In this document: positions 39,601-48,087 of the stretch, piece by piece
Numbering within the stretch: position 1 is the first letter of the stretch
Layout of the letters: each line of letters opens with the position of its first letter
From: AP-15 sp045802495
GTDB lineage: Bacteria > Pseudomonadota > Alphaproteobacteria > ATCC43930 > CGMCC-115725
Direction of reading: 5' to 3'
Assembly: GCA_045802495.1 (NCBI GenBank)
Contig: JBJMQW010000276.1
Coordinates: 1-48,087 of the forward strand
Length of the DNA: 48,087 bases
The notes under the pieces: model-generated
The model's input: only the letters and a program-made list of their open reading frames with translations
What the model was told of the DNA's origin: nothing
Databases searched by the model: none
Program-made: the position numbers and the translations under genes

Positions 39601-42600
39601 CTCGCCTCCTATCTCACGCTATTGGGCTGCGACAGCGTGATCGTCGTCGGAACGACCACGTCGGGCTGCGTGCGGGCCACGGTTGTCGACGCGTTCAGCC
39701 TGAATTACCGCGTGATACTGGCGGAGGAAGGCTGTTTCGACCGTAGCGAGGCGAGCCACGCCGTAAGCTTGTGCGATATGCACGCCAAATATGCCGACGT
39801 GATCCCGACGGCCGAGGTCCTTTCCTATTTCGAGCGGCTGCCCGCCGATCTCTTCGACCTGCCGGCGGGCATTGGTGATCGCACGCCGCCAATGAAGGAA
39901 GCAGCCGAATAGAGCTTCCTTAGTCGCCGAGGCGGGTTGCGAGCACCGCCGCCGGGCGCTGCCCTGCGGCGTAAGTCGCTATGGGCGTCAGCACTCCGGT
40001 CTCGCTGTTGATGCGATACGAAGCCAGACGTCCCGACGCCGTGCCGGCCGCAACGAGGAATTGCCCCACAGGATCAAGGCAAAAGGCACTGGGCACAGCC
40101 TCGGTCGGCACGTGCCCGATTGACGTTAACCCGCCGCTCTCGGCGTTGACGGCGAACCCGACGATACTGTTATGGCCCCGGTTGCCCACAAACAAGAACT
40201 GCCCCGAAGGCGTCAGGTGAATTTGTGAGCAAGTGTTCCGCGCGCTGTATCCCGCGGGGAGCGCTGCGACCGTTTGCACAGCGGAAAGGGTGCCTGTCGC
40301 GGGGTCCATACGATAGGCCGTGACACTGCAGCCTTGCTCATTGGAGAAATAGACGAGGTCTTTGGTGGGGTGAAAGCAATAATGGCGGGGGCCGAGGCGC
40401 TCGGCCGGCTCGACCCGGTCAGGCGCATTGGGGGTCAGACGGCCGGACCGTGGATCAAACCGCAACTGCAAGATCATATTGGGGCCATGGGACTCCCGCA
40501 AAGGTTCGAGCACATTATCGTTCAAACGAGCAATGTGCGGAACAAAGGCAAACCGGTTGGACGGGTCGGTCTGGATGGCGTGAGCCCCCGTCGCAGTCGC
40601 CAGCCAATCGAGCGGTGCAGGCCCCACTGCGCCGTCCGCGGCCAGTGGATGGGCCGTCGCGCCGCCGCCCTGATAATAGGCGGAGAGCAAATACCGGCCA
40701 TTGCGGTCAGGAGCCAGAAAGGTCGGCGCATGCTCCGTCGCCACTGTCCCTTGCGGCGCGAGCCCGCCGGTGTCGTGGTCGATCCGGAAGCTCGATATTG
40801 CCGGCGCGATGCGATGCCCGACATAGAGCACACGCCGGTCCGGGCTTATCGCCAGCACCGACGGACCACCTGCAGCGGGAATCGGGTTTCTTGGCGTCAG
40901 CTCGCCGGTATCGGCATTCATCGCAAAGACTGCGATCTTATTTTCGTCTTGCAAGCAAACATACAATGCGTGCGGCATCTTTCACCCCCTTGAGTTCTGA
41001 CAGAGCACACCCAAGCCTGTCATTCCGGGGCGCCGTGCAGCGGCGAGCCCGGAACCCATTTTCCAGAGGCCGGTGTGCATGGGTTCCGGGCTCCGCCCTT
41101 CGGGCAGCCCCGGAATGACCATTTGATTTTGCTTGACGCTACGCGGCGCCATTGAGCGCAAAATCAAAGATGTCGAAATTCCGCAGCCGGCGGGTTGCCG
41201 CAATGTCCCGATATTCCGGGGTCAGTGGGCGCGACAGGATGAACGGAACCAGTTGCTCGCCAATCCCGCCATGCGAGCGCAAACGATGACCGGCGAGCCC
41301 CGAAAGGTCGTGCTCGGCGCGCGCGGCGCCGATCGCGGTGTTGTCGTCGCCGAGGGCGACGAAATCGGCCTCGCGATCGAGCGGCAGCTCGAAACGGCGC
41401 GCCGCATCGGCGCCGTCGAGGACGAGCGCCACGCCCGGCAGCGCCGCGCTCGCCGCCATTAAGGACGGGATATCGGGTGCGTTTCGGGCATACCCGCGGA
41501 CAAAAGATCCGAGGGCGCCGTGATGGCGCACAAAAGGATCGGTGATTGGGCAGATCACCCGCACCGACCCGTCGCCAAACCGGCCGTTGAGCTCGTCCTC
41601 GAGAAAGATCACATTGGGCGCGCCGTCGGTCTTTGCTTTGTCGTTCATCCCGTGGTCGGCGACGAGGCCGACGACCGCGCCCATTTCGACAAACCGCCGC
41701 ACCCGGTCGTCGAGCGCCCGGTTGAAGCCGTCCGCCTCCGGGGTACCCGGCGCGTGCGCGTGCTGGACATAATCGGAAAGCGACAGATAGAGCAGCGTCG
41801 CTGCGCCCCGCTCGAGAAGCGCAATCCCAGCGTCTAGCACAAACAGCGACAGATCGGCCGAATACATGTCGGGCCTGCGGCGACCCACCAGCGCCTCGGT
41901 TTCGTGATCTGCATATTCCGATGAAAAACAGATACCGGCGAGATTGCGCCCGAGCAGCTTGCGCAACTTGTCCTTGGCGGTGATCGCCGCCGTCTTGACG
42001 CCCGCGCGCGCCATCAGCGCGAGGATCGTCTCGCTGCGCATCAGATTTTCGTCCGTCATCATGATCTCGCGCCCGCTCTCGCGGTCGAGATAATAATTGC
42101 CGGAAATCCCGTGGACCGCCGGCGGTGCTCCGGTCACGATTGAAACATTGTTCGGGTTTGTGAAGGTCGGCACCACGGCCTCCGCCGCCCCGAGATGGCC
42201 CGCTCGGCCAAACGAGCCGATAAACCGGAATACCCCATCGGCGATGCCACGGTCGATATATCGGGGATCGCACCCGTCGACGCAGATGATTACCGTGGGC
42301 TGCTTTGGTTTGCGATATCGCCGGCCATTGAGCTCAACAATCTCGGACATGACAGCTCCCACCCAAGGATACCGGCAAGGGTGGGACAGCGCTGAGGCGC
42401 TGTCAAATGATGCCCAAGGGCGCGGCTGCATATTTCGGCCTCGCAGCCGCAGCTAAACTGGTATCGTTGCCGGATCGTACAGAAAGGAGATTTTTAGGAT
42501 GAGCTCGAACGGGAAAGTGGCGTTGGTGACGGGCGGGGGAAGCGGCATTGGGAAGGCGGCCGCGATCGCGCTCGCCAAGGAAGGGTTTGCCGCGGTCATC

Positions 42601-45600
42601 GCCGGACGCCGCCCGGACCGGCTCGAAGAAGTCGTGCGGGAGATCGAAAGTTCAGGCGGGCAGGTCCTGGCGGTGCCGACCGACGTCACCGATCCCGCCT
42701 CGATCAAGAACCTCTTCGCCAAGACCAAAGAGCGCTTTGGCCGGCTCGACGTATTGTTCAACAATGCCGGGTTCGGAGCTGCGGCCCCGATCGAAGAACT
42801 GGCCGTCGATCGCTGGAAGGCCGTGATCGACACGATTCTGACGGGATCATTCCTGTGCACTCAGGAAGCCTTTCGGATCATGAAGGACCAGAAGCCGATG
42901 GGCGGACGGATCATCAACAACGGGTCGATCTCGGCGCACGCGCCGCGGCCCAATTCGGCGGCCTACACCTCGGCCAAGCACGCGATCACCGGCCTCACCA
43001 AATCGACCTCGCTCGACGGCCGCAAATACGACATCTCCTGCGGCCAGATCGATGTCGGCAATGCGCTGACCGAAATGACGGCGCGCATGCAACGCGGCGT
43101 GCCGCAGGCCAACGGCACGGTCATGGAAGAGCCGGTGATGGATGTCGATAACGTCGCCCGGTCCGTCGTATTGATGGCGACCGTCACGCCCGAGGCCAAC
43201 ATACAATTCCTGACGGTGATGGCGACAAAGATGCCCTTCGTCGGACGGGGGTAAGGAGCCGAGGGAAAGCCGGCGGGCGTTGCGCCGCGCCGGGCTTTCT
43301 CATTTCTCTTCTTCCTCGATCGCACTCTCGTGCCAATGGCGCAGCAACCGCCGCGACAGCGCATCGAGCAGCAGGTAGATGATGATGCCGGTCAGCGACA
43401 GCAGGAAGAGGGCGGCGAACAAACGCGGGATGGCAAGCCGGTAACCGGCTTCGAGGATGCGGAAGGCGAGCCCGGTCTCGGCGCCGCCGGTGCCGGCGAC
43501 GAATTCGGCGACAACGGCACCGATCAAGGCGAGCCCGCCGCTAATCCTGAGCCCCGCGAGGAAATAGGGCAGCGCGGTCGGAAGCTTCAGGTATCGCAGG
43601 GTCTGAAGGGGCGACGCGCCGTAGAGTCGAAACAGGGCCAGCAGGTTGCGGTCGGCGCTGTTGAGCCCGACGGTCGTGTTCGCGACGACCGGGAAGAACG
43701 CGACGATCCAGGCGCAGACGAGGAGCGCTAGAAACGGCTCCTTGACCCAGATGATGATCAGAGGCGCGATCGCCACGATCGGCGTCACCTGCAGGATCAC
43801 CGCATAGGGGAAAAGGCTGAGCGCGAGAATACGGGATATCGAGAACAAGAGGGCGATCCCGCCGCCGAGGATTGCTGCCGCCGCGAGAGCCGCCAGGGTG
43901 ATGCGCAACGTCACCAGCAGCGAGCCCAGGAGGCTTGGCCCGTCGGTCCACAGGGTCTGCGCGATCAGCAGCGGGCCAGGCAGGATATAGGGCGGTATCT
44001 GCTCGACGCGGACGATGGTCTCCCAGAAGGCGAGGACGACCGCTCCGACGAGGATCGGAGCGGCAGCGCGCCAAAATCGCAGCCTCAATCGCCTCATTCC
44101 CATCCCGTGCGCATGCCTTGCCAAACCCCGCCTTGTCAAACCCGGGGGCGGGCCGTACCTATCCTTGATCACCAAGCCGAGGGAGGTCGCGCTATGCAGC
44201 TCAAGGATCCGAAGCTGTTCCGTCAGCAATGCTACATCAACGGCGAGTGGGTCGACGCGTTGAACCGCGGTACGATCCCGGTAACCAACCCGGCGACCGG
44301 CGAAACCTTGGGCACCGTGCCGCGCATGGGCGCCGAGGAGACCCGCCAGGCGATCGAGGCGGCCGACCGCGCGTTGCCGGCCTGGCGCGCCAAGACCGCC
44401 AAGGAACGCGCGCAGATCCTGCGCCGCATGTACGATTTGATGATGGCGAACCAGGAGGACCTTGCCGCGCTGATGACCGCCGAGCAGGGCAAGCCCTTGG
44501 CCGAGTCGAAGGGCGAGATCGCCTATGCCGCCGCCTTTATCGAGTGGTTCGGCGAGGAGGGCAAGCGCGTCTATGGCGACACGATCCCGGCGCACGCCTC
44601 CGACAAGCGCATCGTCGTCACCAAGGAGCCGGTCGGCGTGTGTGCAGCGATTACCCCGTGGAATGTCCCGGCGGCGATGATCACCCGCAAGGCGGGCCCG
44701 GCATTGGCTGCCGGCTGCACGATGGTGCTGAAGCCGGCGACCGCGACCCCCTATTCGGCATTGGCATTGTGCGAGCTGGCCGAGCGCGCCGGCGTGCCGA
44801 AGGGGGCGTTTTCCTGCGTCACCGGCCCGTCGAACGAGGTCGGCGGCGAGCTGACCTCGAACCCGACCGTCCGCAAATTGACCTTCACCGGTTCGACCGA
44901 GGTCGGCAAACTGCTGATGCAGCAATGCGCCGGCACGATGAAGAAGATGTCGCTGGAGTTGGGCGGCAACGCGCCGTTCATCGTGTTCGACGACGCCGAT
45001 ATCGAGATGGCGGTCAAGGGCGCGATCGCCTCGAAATACCGGAATGCCGGCCAGACCTGTGTCTGTGCCAACCGCATCCTGGTGCAGGACGGCGTCTATG
45101 ACGCCTTTACCAAGCGCCTCGCCGAGACCGCCGGTGCGATGAAGGTGGCCGACGGGTTCGAGCCGGGCGCGGTGATCGGCCCCTTGATCGACATGAAGGC
45201 TGTCGAGAAGGTCGAGGCGCACATCGCCGACGCCTTGAAGAAAGGCGCCAAGGTGGTGACCGGCGGCAAGCGCGCCGCGCAGGGCGGCAGCTTCTTCGAG
45301 CCGACCGTCTTGACCGATGTGACGACCGACATGGTCATTACGAAGGAGGAAACCTTTGGGCCGGTCGCCCCGCTCTACCGCTTCAAGACCGAAGGTGATG
45401 CCGTCAAGATGGCCAACGATACCGAATTCGGCCTCGCCTCCTATTTCTACAGTCGCGACATCGGCCGCATCTGGCGCGTCGCCGAGGCCCTCGAATACGG
45501 CATCGTTGGCATCAACGAGGGCATCATCTCGACCGAGATCGCGCCCTTCGGCGGCATGAAGGAGAGCGGCATCGGCCGCGAAGGCTCGAAATACGGCATC

Positions 45601-48087
45601 GAGGAATTCCTCGAAGTCAAATACCTCTGCATGGGCGGCATCGACCGCTAAGGCTTAGGGCGCGGCGGCGCGATGAACCATTATGGAGTTTATCGTTGCC
45701 GGCGCGCCACGCAGCGCCAATGCCAATCCGCGGTCTCGGCGACGATGGCGCGAGCGGGTGGCGCGAGTTGCGCTGGGAAAGCGGACTGGCCGATGCCGAT
45801 GTCGCAGTCTTGATCATCTATTTCTATCAGGGTGAAACGACACTCGATGTCGACAACATCGCGAAATCTCTGCTCGATGCACTTAAGGGGGTGCTTTTTC
45901 GAGATGACAAGCAGGTGTCGGAGCTTTTGATCCGAAAAAGTCGATTGAGCGCCGGGTTCTCGTTGACTGGAGCAAGCCCATATCTGCTCGACGCGATCGA
46001 GCGCATGACAAAAGCAGGTTCTGATTTCGTCTATATCCGCATCGACGAAGCCCCCGACCACAGCAGGATCCCATGAGCGCCGCAACAGATCTCGGCACCA
46101 GCGAACGCGAGGTGATCAGGCAGCATGCTGACTGGTATTCGCAGCAGGGCTACCAGGTTTCGGTAGAACCTTCACCCAGAGAACTGCCCGAGTTCTTGCG
46201 CACCTTGGCGCCGGACCTGATCGCCCGTCGCGACGGCGAAAATATCGTGGTCGAGATCAAGACCTCCTCTCCCGCAGTTTCTACTATTGTGGTCGATTAT
46301 CGAAGCCGCCGCCCGGCACAGGCTGTCGTCGCTCAAAATCCCGCCGACCCGCCGAATTTCGTCGTCGGCTCTGCTGAAGATGCTGCTGACCGAGGGGATC
46401 GTCGAGGATGATGATTATGCGGTTCTCCGCCGCGGGTTGGCGGTTCGCAATGCCATCGCGCACGGTTTTCTCAACCAGCCCGTCGACGCGGTACTTTTTG
46501 AGCAACTCCGCAACGCGGCGAGGTTGTTGTTGCGGGCGGTTTCCCGAAAATGATCGCCCGCCTCTCGTCCACAGCCGCGACATCGGCCGCGTCTGGCGCA
46601 CCGCCGAGGCCCTCGAATACGGCGTGGTCGGCATCAACGAGGGCATCATCCCGACCGAGATCGCGACGAGTGGAATTCAGGCTTTCAACAACAAGGTCGC
46701 GGTGGACGTCGCTCGCTGTGTGATGCTGCGAATTTTTAAAACGAGGACGCCGGCGCATGCGACTTCGATCACGATCGAAAAGATCGGGAGCAGAGATTCG
46801 GCTGACAGTTCTGCTCCAGGCAGGCGAAGCGCTGTGAGAAGGGCGTCGCTGATCACCGATACAATGAGCGCGCCCGTCGCTGCGGTGCAGAGCCAACGGA
46901 AACGACGAAGCTGGCTATGATATCCCGCATGAAACTCTGCGGGAATCCGACGGCGGCAGATATACGCCCAGCCCCCTATTCCGATGATGACCGAAAGCCA
47001 GAATGCATAACGATCGATCAAGCCCACGATTCCACTGACTGCCCTTATATCGTCACTGATGGCGCACTGCATCACGGCATACCACGCGACACGGGCCTTC
47101 ATCGTGATGAAAACACCGGCGATTACAAGAATGACGGCGATGCCCACTCCCCTCATCCGCTTCGCAAGCGAGACCAAGGCGAACTGTGCTGCGATAACAT
47201 GCGGATCACCGAAATTCGCAATCGCGCCCTGCTCTGCCTCGAGCCCATTGCCCCTGGGATCGGCAGCGACGATCTCCCGCAGATGGTCTTCGACCTCTTG
47301 GCGCACGCGTCTGGACAACGATCGGTCAAAACTGAGCGCGGCGCCAAGCGACTCGAGATACTCGGAAATCACGCGGGCCTCCCGCGTGGCCGGATGCTTG
47401 TAAGGAGACCGCCAATAGCGGCGGAAAACTGCTGCCAGACCGCGCGCTTCTCAGTAAGAGCGCGCTCGCCGCGTCGGGTCAATGCATAGACCCGTCGCTT
47501 TCGCCCAGATTCGGCGGTTACCCAGTGACTGACCAGCAGCCCCGCTTGTTCGAGACGGTGCAGTGCAGGGTAGATCGTTCCCTCCGGGAGATCGAACGCC
47601 TGGCCGCTCCTACGTCTGATTTCCTCTATCACTGCGTAGCCATGCGCTGGCCCCGCCGACAGGGCAGCCAGCACGATCAGGTCGAGGTGCCCCTTGAGCA
47701 TTTCGCCTTCCACGCCTCGCATTACTATGCTTCGGCGGCGGCGGGGTCAAGTCGCGATGGGCCTGCGTGCCGCCGCGGCAGCCTATCTGCTGCGCGGCAC
47801 GAAGACTTGGCCGTTGACGCCGAAGCCGCCCTCGGCGGTTTCGAAGATCTGGACAAAGAGCCTTTTGGCGGGATCGGGCGGTTGCTTTGTCGCGCCGAGC
47901 ACAACGTCGGTAATGCCCTTTATCATTGCGCTCTTTTGTTCGAGAGTGAGGACCCCCGCCGGAACATGGACCTCAACCAGCGGTGCCCCGAAGTTTCCCG
48001 CGGGAACAGTCTCTGCCAAAGCGCTCGGCGGGCCGGCGAATGCGCCCGCCGCAATCGTTGCCGTCGTCAGGACCCTCCGGCGACTCA

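Overview
The window looks like chromosomal DNA of a GC-rich alphaproteobacterium, probably a soil or rhizosphere Hyphomicrobiales/Rhodospirillales-type organism. Supporting signs are the strong G/C third-position bias, an F0 operon with both b and b' subunits, a hopanoid-associated HpnM/MlaC-type protein, several coxL-type molybdenum hydroxylase genes, and dispersed palindromic repeats of the 'GTCATTCCGGGG / GCCGGGC..GCCCGGC' type. The lineage is an inference. No rRNA, tRNA, CRISPR array or complete transposon was seen.

Left part (0.5-15.2 kb): three small dimeric alpha-beta-barrel proteins, two of them tandem paralogues. They are followed by a potassium-uptake island on the minus strand: a 27-aa micro-ORF, kdpF, kdpA, kdpB, kdpC, kdpD, kdpE and two tandem kup genes, ending with an unrecognised 59-aa one-TM protein. 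A similar pair of 11-bp direct repeats lies upstream of the kdp operon and of each kup gene. It is a candidate common operator for the OmpR-family regulator KdpE, which would join high-affinity (Kdp) and Kup uptake in one regulon.

Middle part (15.5-33 kb): decayed small genes (a PEP-mutase-like C-terminal stub and a frameshifted AhpD/CMD gene), a glutathionyl-hydroquinone-reductase-like GST, a nucleoside phosphorylase and ArfB. Next comes a molybdenum-hydroxylase operon with one FAD subunit, one 2Fe-2S subunit, two tandem paralogous molybdopterin subunits and a MoaD-like protein ending in Gly-Gly-Gly. Then follow an HpnM-like protein, a GH15 glucoamylase/trehalase-like enzyme, and a four-gene minus-strand catabolic cluster (TauD/TfdA dioxygenase, alpha/beta hydrolase, LLM flavin monooxygenase, HSL-type esterase).

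Right part (33-48 kb): the F0 operon atpI-atpB-atpE-atpG(b')-atpF(b) without F1 genes nearby. A decay zone follows (frameshifted DUF1906 gene, an amidohydrolase tail abutting a class III cyclase pseudogene with about six indels). Next come a cupin / homogentisate-dioxygenase-like / isochorismatase-type hydrolase cluster, a beta-propeller lactonase-like protein, a phosphonoacetate-hydrolase-like enzyme, an SDR, an orphan ABC permease and a succinate-semialdehyde-dehydrogenase-like gene. After the latter lies a broken two-gene nuclease module (RusA-like resolvase plus a REase-like protein), followed by a 95-bp duplicate of the dehydrogenase 3' region, which suggests a recombination scar. The window ends with a PadR/permease-prefix pair and a Tat-exported tautomerase cut by the edge.

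The large housekeeping genes are all intact, while frameshifts cluster in small accessory genes. I read those frameshifts mostly as real decay, although single-base errors cannot be excluded gene by gene.
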